DNA from: Aureimonas sp. AU22
GTDB taxonomy: Bacteria; Pseudomonadota; Alphaproteobacteria; Rhizobiales; Rhizobiaceae
Direction: 5' to 3'
Length of the DNA: 64,000 bases
Assembly: GCF_001463745.1 (NCBI RefSeq)
Contig: NZ_BBWJ01000014.1
Coordinates: 213,662 to 277,661, forward strand
Part shown: positions 47,821 through 56,425 of the stretch, piece after piece
How positions within the stretch are numbered: position 1 is the first letter of the stretch
Layout of the letters: each line of letters opens with the position of its first letter
Made by a program: the position numbers and the translations under genes
Notes under the pieces: generated by a model
What the model saw: only the letters and a program-made list of their open reading frames with translations
Database searches by the model: none
What the model was told of the DNA's origin: nothing

Positions 47821-50324
47821 GGTGCGATCCTTTCGACCTCGGCCAGCCACGGCATGATGGCGACGAAGGCGACGGCGACGACGCCGGACACCGCGGTGTA
47901 GCCCTGCCAAAGCGCCGATATCGAGAGGTCCGCGCTGCGCCGCGGCGAAACGATCCCGGCGCGGATGCGCCAGAGGCAGAACAGGGCAAAGACCGTGCCG
48001 AGCGCCGCATGAAGCGCGGCATAGACGAGGATCGCGGCCGTGAGCGCCAGATGCGCGTGCGCGGTCGGTGTCGGCACGAGAAGGACCGCCCATACGAGAA
48101 GCGCCGTTCCCGCTGCCGACGCGATCGCTGCCACGAGGACGCCGGGGAGGCCTGTCCCTCGCTTCAGCGCCGCGACAGCCGAATTCCCCCCGAGCGCGGC
48201 GGCCACGACAGCCAGTCCGGCCGCGGCAAGCAGCCCCGCGGGCAGTTCGGCCACCACCGGTGGCGGCCAGCCGGGGGCGACGAGCCAGAGAAACAGCGCG
48301 CCGAACAGGAGCGACGCGAAGATCGTGGCGTCGGCCAGGAGGACGAAGCTCATGCCCCACCACGACAACGGACGCGCGGTCTCGGCGTGGACGGGCAGGC
48401 GAAGACCCTGCCCGGCGTCGATCTCGCCGCGATCGACGGTCGCACCCGTGGCACGTGTCCAGAGGAGAAACAGGAACAGGGTCAAGCCGACGGCGGCGAT
48501 CGCCAGCGGATAGACCTTGAACAGCAGCGAAAGGACGAACACGCCAGTCGACAGCGCGGTCGCAAGCGGCAGGACGGTCGGCTGCGGCAGCAGCTGGATC
48601 GCCTGTGGCTTGCCGGTCGCCATCTCCACCACCAGCGTTTCCTGCCAGTCGTTGCGGGGGATCGCAAGGTATCCTTTGCCGGCCGCGAGTGCCTGGCCGA
48701 GATCCGGGTCGGCGAAGAGGGGATCGCGCCCCTCGACCTGCGGCAGCGACGCGAAACCGTAGGACGGCGGCGGCGTCGCGGTCGCCCATTCCAGGCCGCC
48801 GGACGTCCAGGGGTTGCGCTGCGCCACGCGTCCGAAGCGGAACTGGAAGATGAAGTCGAAGGCGACCAGCGCGAAGCCCATCGTGGTCACGAAACCGCCG
48901 ATGGAGGAGACGAGGTTCAGCCAGTCCCAACCGTAGCCGCTCTCGTAGGTGTAGTAGCGGCGCGGCATGCCGAGCAGCCCTGTCAGGTGCATGACGAGGA
49001 AGGTGAGGTTGAAGCCAATGAAGATGAGCCAGAAGGCGACGTGTCCGACGCCGTAGAGCGGCAGCCGGCCGCTGAAGTGCGGGAGGTAGTAGTAGGCGGC
49101 CGCCAGCATCGGGAACACGAAGCCGCCGACCAGCACATAGTGCATGTGGGCGACGACGAAGTGCGTGTCGTGCGCCTGCCAGTCGAAGGGCACGATCGCG
49201 AGCATGACGCCGGTCAGCCCGCCGCACACGAAGACCGCGAAGAAGCCGACGAGATAGAGCATCGGCAGCGTCAGCTTCGGCCGGCCCGCCATCATCGTAC
49301 CGATCCACAGGAAGATCTGAACACCCGTCGGCACCGCTACGAGCACACTCGCCGCCGAAAAGAACGCCTGCGCCAGATGCGGGATGCCCACGGTGAACAT
49401 GTGGTGGACCCAGAGGCCGAAGCTCAGGAAGCCCATGGCTGTGACCGAGACCACGATCCAGGAGTAGCCGAGCAGCCGATGTCCGACGAGGACCGGCAGG
49501 ATCGTCGAGATCATGCCCGCCGCCGGCAGGAAGATGATGTAGACCTCCGGGTGCCCGAACAGCCAGAATAGGTGCTGCCAGAGAAGCGCATCGCCGCCGC
49601 GCAGCGGGTCGAAGAAGGGCAGATTGAAGGCGCGTTCCAGCTCCAGGAGGATGGAGCCGAGGATCAGCGGTGGAAAGCCGACGAGCATCATCCCGGCGGT
49701 GACGAGGATGTACCAGGCGAAGATCGGCATCCGGGCAAGCGACATGCCGGGCGCGCGCATCTTGAGGATCGAGACGGTGAACTCCACCGCTGCCGCCATC
49801 GCCGAAATCTCGACGAAGGTGATACCGAGCAACCAGACATCGGCGTTGATGCCGGGCGAATAGCGGCCCGACGAGAGCGGCGTGTACATGAACCAGCCGC
49901 TGTCGGGCGCGGCGCCGACGAGAAGCGCCATGATCAGGATCGAGCCGCCGAAGACATAGCACCAGAAGCCGTAGGCCGACATGCGGGGGAAGGCGAGATC
50001 GCGAGCGCCCAGCATCTTCGGGAGGAAGTACATCGCCAGCCCCTCGAACATCGGGATGGCGAACAGGAACATCATCACCGTGCCATGCATGGTGAAGATC
50101 TGGTTGTAGAGTTCCGGCCCGACGAAGGCGCTGCGCGGCGAGGCGAGTTGGGCGCGGATCAGCATCGACAGAATGCCGCCGATGGCGAAGAACACGAAGG
50201 CGGCCGCGATGAAGCGCCGGCCGATCACCGTGTGGTTCACGGCCGAAAGCTGGCCGAGGCCGCGCGGCGTGCGCCAGATGCGCTCCAGCTCGTGATGGAG
50301 ACGGACGGGCTCGGCGGCGCTCAT
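47817..50324 (-). CDS. Cytochrome c oxidase fused subunit I-III
   Basis: 835 residues. The first 540 are subunit I (heme-copper core), the last 200 are subunit III-like helices with WWGMSFVLLADATIFASLLF. Heme a ligands His80 and His395, heme a3 His393, and CuB His258, His307 and His308 are present, as are the cross-link Tyr262 and Glu260 (GHPEVY). The K-pathway lysine is Gln336 (AVPTGVQIF), and the D-pathway Asn pair is Ser-Ala. The ATG overlaps the coxB stop (ATGA). It resembles alternative aa3 oxidases such as rhizobial CoxMN. Confidence 0.93.
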   Translation of the reverse strand: MSAAEPVRLHHELERIWRTPRGLGQLSAVNHTVIGRRFIAAAFVFFAIGGILSMLIRAQLASPRSAFVGPELYNQIFTMHGTVMMFLFAIPMFEGLAMYFLPKMLGARDLAFPRMSAYGFWCYVFGGSILIMALLVGAAPDSGWFMYTPLSSGRYSPGINADVWLLGITFVEISAMAAAVEFTVSILKMRAPGMSLARMPIFAWYILVTAGMMLVGFPPLILGSILLELERAFNLPFFDPLRGGDALLWQHLFWLFGHPEVYIIFLPAAGMISTILPVLVGHRLLGYSWIVVSVTAMGFLSFGLWVHHMFTVGIPHLAQAFFSAASVLVAVPTGVQIFLWIGTMMAGRPKLTLPMLYLVGFFAVFVCGGLTGVMLAIVPFDWQAHDTHFVVAHMHYVLVGGFVFPMLAAAYYYLPHFSGRLPLYGVGHVAFWLIFIGFNLTFLVMHLTGLLGMPRRYYTYESGYGWDWLNLVSSIGGFVTTMGFALVAFDFIFQFRFGRVAQRNPWTSGGLEWATATPPPSYGFASLPQVEGRDPLFADPDLGQALAAGKGYLAIPRNDWQETLVVEMATGKPQAIQLLPQPTVLPLATALSTGVFVLSLLFKVYPLAIAAVGLTLFLFLLWTRATGATVDRGEIDAGQGLRLPVHAETARPLSWWGMSFVLLADATIFASLLFGALFLWLVAPGWPPPVVAELPAGLLAAAGLAVVAAALGGNSAVAALKRGTGLPGVLVAAIASAAGTALLVWAVLLVPTPTAHAHLALTAAILVYAALHAALGTVFALFCLWRIRAGIVSPRRSADLSISALWQGYTAVSGVVAVAFVAIMPWLAEVERIAP

Positions 50325-50989
50325 CGGCCCTCCTGCGGCAGGTCGGCGAGCGCGTCCTCGAGGTCGCCGACCTCGTGCGCCGCGACCGCGAACTTCATCG
50401 CGGGATGGCCGACCCCGCAGAACTCGGCGCAGACGCCGCCGTAGGCGCCCGGCCGGTCGGCCTGGAGGCGGATCGTGTTCACGTGGCCGGGTATGGCGTC
50501 GATCTTGCCGCCGAGACGCGGCACCCAGAACGAGTGGATGACGTCGGAGCCGACGACGCGGATGTCGACCGGCCGTCCGGCCGGAAGGTGCAGGACGTCG
50601 GCGCTTGTCCGTCCGTCCTCGTATCGGAAGCGCCAGGCCCAGCGGGTGGGATGCGCCTCCACCGTGTAGAGGCCCGGCGTGCCTGGATGGGCGAGCAGCC
50701 GTTCGCCGGTGAGAAGCGCGAAGACGAGGAGGGCGCTCAGCACCACGCCGGGAAAGGCGAGGCCGCCCCAGACGAGCCACCGCTTGGGCGGGACGTTGCG
50801 GCCGATGCCGGGTTTCCAGAAGGCCAGAGCGACGAGCGCCAGCACGAACAGGAAGATCGCGGTCGCGCCCGCCAGCATCACCCACCAGAGAAACGCGGTC
50901 GAGGCGGCGGCCGGACCTGCGGGTTCGAGCGCCGAGAGCGGACCGGAACAGGCCGACAGGAGTGGCAGGCAGGCCGCGACGCCCCACAT
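50321..50989 (-). CDS. coxB: Cytochrome c oxidase subunit II (lipoprotein)
   Basis: 222 residues. The N-terminus has a lipobox L-S-A-C (Cys14), so the protein is lipid-anchored; two membrane helices follow. The C-terminal cupredoxin domain has the CuA ligands in HSFWVPRLGG and VCAEFCGVGHPAM. No heme-c motif is present, so it is aa3- not caa3-type. The ATG at 50989 lies within an inverted repeat and lacks a good ribosome binding site; a more upstream start is possible. Confidence 0.9.
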   Translation of the reverse strand: MWGVAACLPLLSACSGPLSALEPAGPAAASTAFLWWVMLAGATAIFLFVLALVALAFWKPGIGRNVPPKRWLVWGGLAFPGVVLSALLVFALLTGERLLAHPGTPGLYTVEAHPTRWAWRFRYEDGRTSADVLHLPAGRPVDIRVVGSDVIHSFWVPRLGGKIDAIPGHVNTIRLQADRPGAYGGVCAEFCGVGHPAMKFAVAAHEVGDLEDALADLPQEGR

Positions 50990-51018
50990 GCCCGTTGAGC
51001 GCAAAGGCCCAACGGGCA
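50989..51018. promoter_or_regulatory. Inverted repeat at the coxB start
   Basis: Perfect 9-bp arms, TGCCCGTTG (50989-50997) and CAACGGGCA (51010-51018), with a 12-base loop. It overlaps the coxB start codon and lies 20 bases from the divergent DUF2231 start; it may be an operator or an mRNA hairpin. Confidence 0.5.
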
Positions 51019-51037
51019 CCGAAACGGGAGCCGCTTC

Positions 51038-51538
51038 ATGAGCGAGACGACGTCCGGCAAGAGCCCCGTCCTTCAACGGGTGGCGGAAAAGGACGTGAGC
51101 TCCGCGATCGCCGTCGCCGGCCACCCGATCCATGCGATGAGCGTGCATTTCCCGATCGCGCTGGTGATCGCGACGCTCGGCTGCGACCTCTTCTACTGGT
51201 GGTCCGGCGATCCGTTCTGGCTGCGCGCCGGGCTCTGGTCGGCGGGAGCGGCACTCGGTTTCGGGGTGATCGCGGCCATGGTCGGCACGATGGAGCTGAT
51301 CTTCGTGCCCGGCATCCGCGCGCGTGCGGCAAGCTGGACCCATGCCATCGCCGCGATGATGCTGATTTCGATCATCGCGACCAACTGGGGCCTGCGTCTG
51401 GCCAGCCCGGATCAGGTGCTGCCGGTCGGCCTGTTCCTGTCGGTTCTCGGCAGCATCTTCACGGGGCTGGCGGGATGGCACGGCGGCAAGCTGATCCTGC
51501 ATCATGGCGTCGGCATCATGGTGTCAGACGACGAATGA
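51038..51538 (+). CDS. DUF2231 membrane protein
   Basis: 166 residues, about four membrane helices. The family motif GHPIHAMSVHFPIALVIATL lies near residues 28-47, with histidines that could bind metal or heme; LVIATLGCDLFYWW follows. GGGAG precedes the ATG by 7 bases. It is divergent from coxB and its 3' end overlaps the CopD-like gene by 23 bp. The oxidase context suggests a respiratory or copper-related role, but function is unknown. Confidence 0.85.
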   Translation: MSETTSGKSPVLQRVAEKDVSSAIAVAGHPIHAMSVHFPIALVIATLGCDLFYWWSGDPFWLRAGLWSAGAALGFGVIAAMVGTMELIFVPGIRARAASWTHAIAAMMLISIIATNWGLRLASPDQVLPVGLFLSVLGSIFTGLAGWHGGKLILHHGVGIMVSDDE

Positions 51539-52022
51539 CGTCGTCGCCGGCGCGGCCGAGCCCGCCCGGCTCGAAGGCGAAGCGGGGGATCCAGTCCAAG
51601 GGGACCACGGGCTTGGCGAGCACCACCCAAAGAATGCCAACGAGGATCGCGGAGATCAGAACCGTCGCCAGCACGAGGCGCCACAGGCGGAAGTGACCCT
51701 CCTCGTCGAACACCGCAAGCACGAGAAGCCCGAGGCGTACGTGGACCGCGACGAGGGCTCCCACGAGCAGCAGCTTCACCGCGAACCAGGGCGTGAACAC
51801 CTCGCGCAGGAGCACCAGCGCCGTGCCGGAGCCGACCGCCACGAAGGCTGCGGGCGAGATCACGACGATATAGGCGAAACGGGTGAAAGCATGCAGACGG
51901 TCGAGCTCGCGTCCGTGACCCAACGCCTCGCGTTGGGCCATCAGGACAGGCAGCGTCAGAAGCCCCGCGGCCCATACCACCAGCGCGGCGATGTGCAGGC
52001 TCTTGGCCCAGACGAGAATCAA
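51516..52022 (-). CDS. CopD-like membrane protein
   Basis: 168 residues from TTG 52022, overlapping the ctaG stop (TTGA). Four or so membrane helices with histidines in ILVWAKSLHIAALVVWAAGL and RLHAFTRFAYIVVISPAAF, as in CopD/copper-export family domains. The C-terminal tail PLDWIPRFAFEPGGLGRAGD is hydrophilic. No ATG exists near the conserved start. It probably helps copper supply or oxidase assembly with CtaG. Its end overlaps the DUF2231 gene convergently. Confidence 0.75.
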   Translation of the reverse strand: MILVWAKSLHIAALVVWAAGLLTLPVLMAQREALGHGRELDRLHAFTRFAYIVVISPAAFVAVGSGTALVLLREVFTPWFAVKLLLVGALVAVHVRLGLLVLAVFDEEGHFRLWRLVLATVLISAILVGILWVVLAKPVVPLDWIPRFAFEPGGLGRAGDDVIRRLTP

Positions 52023-52798
52023 GCGGGCGACCCCGCTCGCGCGTCCTCGCCGCTCGCCAGCCGGACCACGCCGGCGAGAGCTGCCGCAAGGTACGGCACG
52101 AGCGCCGGGACCCACATCACGAGACCGGCAAGCTGCTGGTCCTCGAGCGCCGTAAGGCCGAACGGCGTGGTGGTTAGAAAGTGCTGCGCATAAAGCGGCG
52201 CGGGCGCGAAGGTGATCAGGGCGCCGAGGAGACCCATCTGCACGATCACCGTCAGGTGCGCGAAGAGGGCGGGAGCGGTCGCCGCACGCGGGCCGAGCAC
52301 GCCGCGCCAGAAGGTGACGGCCGACGCCATCAGCGTCAGCTCCATGATCCAGTAGGCCGCGTCGCTCGACAGCGCGAAGGCGTAGGGCTGCGGTGCATGC
52401 CAGATCCAGAGGGTCAGGATATGCACCAGCGTCGCCACGCCGAGCCAGCGCGCACCGAGGGCCGAGCGGGCGGGAAACGCCAGAACGGCCAGGGGGGCTG
52501 CGACGGCCACAAGCAGAACGTGATGGACGACCCGTGCCGAGAACAGCGCCGAGGAGAGGGCGCAGAGGGGCGACAGGAACGCGACCGCCAGCACGAAGAC
52601 GCAGGCGAGGAACCATCGGCGGCGGGCGGCGACATCGACGCCGCTTCGGCGGATCACCAGAAGCCCGGCCGTGAGCCCGATCCCCAGCGCCGTGATGAGC
52701 ACGGGATCGAGATTCCAGGCGGTGAAGAGCTCGGCTGGAACCGGTGGGCTGCCGCAATAGGGTTCGTCCGCTCGCTCCAGCATGGCCGGGGGCAACAC
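52019..52798 (-). CDS. ctaG: Cytochrome oxidase assembly protein, CtaG (caa3 type)
   Basis: 259 residues with seven or so membrane helices. Caa3_CtaG family members aid copper insertion into the oxidase. Motifs: SARVVHHVLLVAVAAPLAVL, HILTLWIWHAPQPYAFAL and QMGLLGALITFAPAPLYAQH, with conserved histidines. GTG 52798 is the longest start; ATG 52783 would remove five residues, and neither has an ideal ribosome binding site. It is coupled to the CopD-like gene. Confidence 0.85.
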   Translation of the reverse strand: MLPPAMLERADEPYCGSPPVPAELFTAWNLDPVLITALGIGLTAGLLVIRRSGVDVAARRRWFLACVFVLAVAFLSPLCALSSALFSARVVHHVLLVAVAAPLAVLAFPARSALGARWLGVATLVHILTLWIWHAPQPYAFALSSDAAYWIMELTLMASAVTFWRGVLGPRAATAPALFAHLTVIVQMGLLGALITFAPAPLYAQHFLTTTPFGLTALEDQQLAGLVMWVPALVPYLAAALAGVVRLASGEDARAGSPA

Positions 52799-52959
52799 CT
52801 CGTCTGGTATCCAGAGATCGGGGCACGCGGCCTCGTACTGGCAAGACTAAGGCGCAGACGGTGTTCGCCAATGGCATGGCCGGCTGGAAACGGTCATCCA
52901 CGCCGCGGGAGGGCGCGCATGACGGTTTCGTGAAGCTTCCCCGTGGATGCGATGCTGGG

Positions 52960-54429
52960 TCAGGTGCCGCAGAATGTCCGATACGGTGCGGCCGGGCCGG
53001 GATCCGCCCAACGCGCAGCGTCCGGCTGGTCGGCGTAGGGCTGGGTCAGCACCGACAAGAACGCCTCGAACGGAGCGAAGTCGTCGTTCCCGACGGCTGC
53101 GGCGATGACCTCCTCCACCCGCTGGTTGCGGGGAACGAACGCCGGGTTCACCCGGCGCATCGCGTCGGCGCGCTCGGCGGGACTTGCACGGCCCGATGCC
53201 CAGCGCTGCCGCCAAGTCTCGGCCCATTCGTCGAAGACGGCGGGATCGCGGAAGCCCGAGGAGACCGTCGAGGTGTCGCCGCCGTCCGCCACCATCGACA
53301 AGGCACGGAACGTCGCGGTGAAGTCGGCGCCGTTCGCCTGCATCCGGCGCAGGAGGTCTTCGGCCACCGCCTTGTCCTCCTCCCCGCCGCCGGAAAGGCC
53401 GATCTTGTCCAGAAACCCCGCCTGATAGGCAGTATTGAACGCGTCGGCGTAAAGCGACAGCGCGCCGGTCGCCTGTTCCATCGCCTCCGCTTCCTTATCG
53501 GAGAGAAGCGGCAGCAGGCATTCGGCAAGGCGCGCGAGGTTCCACTGACCGATCGCCGGCTGGTTGCCGTAGGCATAGCGGCCGCCCCGATCGATGGAGC
53601 TGAAGACGGTGGCCGGATCGTAGGCGTCGAGAAAGGCGCAGGGACCGTAGTCGATCGTCTCGCCCGACACCGCCATGTTGTCCGTGTTCATCACCCCATG
53701 GACGAAGCCGAGCAGCATCCAGCGCGCGATCAGGTCCGCCTGGCGCCGGGCGACGCCTTCGAGGAAGCGGCGGTAGCGGTCGGGCTCGCTGACCGCGTCC
53801 GGCTGGTGCCGCGCGATGGCGTGGTCCGCCAGTGCTCGCAGGGAATCCATGTCGTCCCGCGCGGCGAAGTACTGGAACGTGCCGACGCGAATGTGGCTCG
53901 CGGCGACGCGCGTCAGCACGGCCCTGGGAAGCTCGGTCTCGCGATAGACGCTTTCACCGGTCGTCACGATGGCGAGTGAGCGCGTCGTCGGCACCCCCAG
54001 AGCGTGCATCGCCTCGCTGACGAGGTATTCGCGCAGAACCGGACCGAGGGCGGCGAGGCCGTCGCCCTGGCGTGAATAGGGCGTGATGCCCGAGCCCTTG
54101 AGCTGGATGTCGCGCCGCGTGCCGCTTCGATCGACCACCTCGCCGAGAAGCAGCGCACGTCCGTCGCCGAGGCGCGGCACGAACTGGCCGAACTGGTGAC
54201 CGGCGTAGACCAGCGCGATCGGTTCCGAGCCCGGCGCGGCCGCAGCGCCCGACAGGACGCCGGCGCCTTCGCTCGATTCCAGTGCGGCTGCGTCGATCCC
54301 GAGTTCTGCCGCCAGGTCCCGGTTCACCTTGACCGTGCGAGGTGCCGCGACGGGCTTCGGCGGAACATGGGCGTGGAAGTCCTTCGGCAGGCGCGCGTAG
54401 CTGTTGTCGAACGGAATGGCGATACCCAT
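52960..54429 (-). CDS. selO: SelO-family protein adenylyltransferase (pseudokinase fold)
   Basis: 489 residues. SelO transfers AMP to proteins and is linked to redox balance. Seen: LVYAGHQFGQFVPRLGDGRA, DIQLKGSGITPYSRQGDGLA, LVSEAMHALGVPTTRSLAIV and FVHGVMNTDNMAVSGETIDY. The C-terminus ends in F-C-G-T; this Cys, third from the end, occupies the place of selenocysteine in animal SelO. ATG 54429 has GGAG 8 bases upstream. It is monocistronic and divergent from the ROK kinase. Confidence 0.93.
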   Translation of the reverse strand: MGIAIPFDNSYARLPKDFHAHVPPKPVAAPRTVKVNRDLAAELGIDAAALESSEGAGVLSGAAAAPGSEPIALVYAGHQFGQFVPRLGDGRALLLGEVVDRSGTRRDIQLKGSGITPYSRQGDGLAALGPVLREYLVSEAMHALGVPTTRSLAIVTTGESVYRETELPRAVLTRVAASHIRVGTFQYFAARDDMDSLRALADHAIARHQPDAVSEPDRYRRFLEGVARRQADLIARWMLLGFVHGVMNTDNMAVSGETIDYGPCAFLDAYDPATVFSSIDRGGRYAYGNQPAIGQWNLARLAECLLPLLSDKEAEAMEQATGALSLYADAFNTAYQAGFLDKIGLSGGGEEDKAVAEDLLRRMQANGADFTATFRALSMVADGGDTSTVSSGFRDPAVFDEWAETWRQRWASGRASPAERADAMRRVNPAFVPRNQRVEEVIAAAVGNDDFAPFEAFLSVLTQPYADQPDAARWADPGPAAPYRTFCGT

Positions 54430-54602
54430 CGCGAAGTCTCCGGGCCGGGGCATGTCCTCCGCAGATGGGACGCGATCACGCATCTTTCCACCGGTTCGGA
54501 TCGGTCACGGGAAAGCTTCCGCTGGCGTCTGGTATCATGAGCATCTATGACGGGTTTTGCGCGGGGATGGGCGCAAACGGACGCCGCGTGAAGGGATGGG
54601 GC

Positions 54603-55502
54603 ATGCTGATCGGCATCGACTGGGGTGGCACGAAGATCGAGGGCGTGGCGCTTTCGCCCGATGGCCAGGAGCTCGCTCGGTTTCGCGAGGACACGCCGCG
54701 CCACGACTACGACGGTTGCATCGCCATGATCGGCTCGATCATCGACCGGCTCGAGACGGCGACGGGAGAGCGCGGTACCGTCGGCATCGGCATTCCCGGT
54801 TCGCTGGAGCCCAAAACCCGCATCGGGAAAGGCGCCAGTTCCACCTGGCTGCTCGGTCGACCCGTCGAGGCCGACCTGCACGAGCGGCTCGGCCGCCCTT
54901 TGCGCGTGGAGAACGATGCCGATTGCCTCGCCGCGTCCGAGGCGGTGGATGGGGCGGGCGCCGGCTACAACGTCGTCTTCGCTGTCATCCTCGGCAGCGG
55001 CGCGGGCGCGGGGATCGCGGTCGGGGGACGGGCGCATCACGGCCCCAACAATTCGGCCGGGGAGTGGGGCCACAATCCGCTGCCGATGCCGCATGCCTCC
55101 GAGCTTCCCGGCACGCCCTGCTACTGCGGCAAGCACGGATGCCTGGAAACCTGGGTTTCGGGCCGTGCCTTCGAGGCCGAGTACGCGCGTCATACGGGCA
55201 CGGAACTCAAGGCGCGAGGCGTGATGGAGAAGGTGCGCGCCGGCGACCGCTTGGCCGGCCTCATCTGGGACCGCTATTGCGACCGGACCGCGCGCGGCCT
55301 CTCGGTCGTCGTCAACACGCTCGACCCGGACGTCTTCGTCATGGGCGGCGGCATGTCCAACATTCCCGAGCTTTACGACGAATTGCCGGGCCGCATCGCC
55401 AGGTACACGTTCTCCACCGTCTTCCACACGCCGATCGTCCAGTCCCGGCACGGCGACTCCAGCGGCGTGCGCGGCGCCGCCTGGCTCTGGAAGGACGGCT
55501 GA
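54603..55502 (+). CDS. ROK-family sugar kinase (fructokinase-like)
   Basis: 299 residues. ROK kinases phosphorylate hexoses. The N-terminal phosphate loop IGIDWGGTKIEG, the catalytic region VENDADCLAASEA, the substrate segment SAGEWGHNPLP and the zinc motif CYCGKHGCLETWVSG are all present. The N-terminus matches Mak/fructokinase-type members. ATG 54603 chosen; an in-frame ATG upstream (54537) adds 22 residues. It precedes the phosphatase gene by 46 bases. Confidence 0.88.
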   Translation: MLIGIDWGGTKIEGVALSPDGQELARFREDTPRHDYDGCIAMIGSIIDRLETATGERGTVGIGIPGSLEPKTRIGKGASSTWLLGRPVEADLHERLGRPLRVENDADCLAASEAVDGAGAGYNVVFAVILGSGAGAGIAVGGRAHHGPNNSAGEWGHNPLPMPHASELPGTPCYCGKHGCLETWVSGRAFEAEYARHTGTELKARGVMEKVRAGDRLAGLIWDRYCDRTARGLSVVVNTLDPDVFVMGGGMSNIPELYDELPGRIARYTFSTVFHTPIVQSRHGDSSGVRGAAWLWKDG

Positions 55503-55548
55503 CGCCGCGCCTCTGACCGACGTCCCCTCGTTTTTTCGAAAGCATCTC

Positions 55549-56340
55549 ATGCACCAGACCGAACTCGACCGCCGCTCCGATTTCGCCCTCGCGTTGATCC
55601 GTGAGGCGGGCGCACTGGCGCTGGACTATTTCCGCCGGGTCGAGACGCTGACGATCTCCTCGAAGGGCCTGCAGGATGTCGTCAGCGAAGCCGACGTCGC
55701 GGTGGAGAAGCTGATTCGGGCGCGTCTGGCCGAGACCTTTCCCGACGACGCCTTCTTCGGCGAGGAGAGCGGACGCAGCGAGTTCCGGACGGGGCAGGGC
55801 ATCTGGGTCGTCGATCCGATCGACGGCACGCAGCCCTTCGTGTGCGGCATGTCGAGCTGGTGCATCTCGATCGCCTTCGTCGAGGGCGGCGTGAACCGGA
55901 TGGGCTTCGTCTATGCGCCGGCGCGCGACGAGCTGTTCGTGGGCGGTGCCGGTCGGGGCGCGACGCTGAACGGCCAGCCGATCCGCGTGCGCAGCGCGGC
56001 GAGCGTGAAGGAAGGGCTCGTCGCCACGGGATACTCGACGCGGCGCCCGCCCTCGGAGCTCCTTCCGGTGTTCGAGCGCCTGCTGGAAGCGGGCGGCATG
56101 TTCTACCGTGACGGCTCCGGCGCCCTGTCGCTCGCCTATGTCGCGGCGGGACGGTTGATCGGCTACGTCGAGTCGCACATCAATTCCTACGATTGCCTCG
56201 GCGCCATGGCGGTGATCGAGGGCGCGGGCGGCGAGGTCAGCGATTTCCTCGCCGGCGACAGTCTCTTCGTGGGCAACGCGCTGGTGGCGGCTTCGCCCGA
56301 ACTCATGCCGTCGCTGCAGGACATCGCCCGCTACGGCTGA
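55549..56340 (+). CDS. Inositol monophosphatase family phosphatase
   Basis: 263 residues. Metal-dependent sugar phosphatase fold: FFGEESGRSE, the core VVDPIDGTQPF (with Q where many members have N/R) and the C-terminal YDCLGAMAVIEGAGG. Substrate could be inositol phosphate, histidinol phosphate (HisN type) or a sugar phosphate. It sits between a ROK kinase and a GMC oxidoreductase, favouring a carbohydrate role. Confidence 0.88.
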   Translation: MHQTELDRRSDFALALIREAGALALDYFRRVETLTISSKGLQDVVSEADVAVEKLIRARLAETFPDDAFFGEESGRSEFRTGQGIWVVDPIDGTQPFVCGMSSWCISIAFVEGGVNRMGFVYAPARDELFVGGAGRGATLNGQPIRVRSAASVKEGLVATGYSTRRPPSELLPVFERLLEAGGMFYRDGSGALSLAYVAAGRLIGYVESHINSYDCLGAMAVIEGAGGEVSDFLAGDSLFVGNALVAASPELMPSLQDIARYG

Positions 56341-56425
56341 GCTTGCGTGCCGCTCCGGCATCGGCAAGCATCGGCACGAGGGCGGCACGCCGAACGATGC
56401 TGCCTCCGCGGGGAAACGGAACGCC

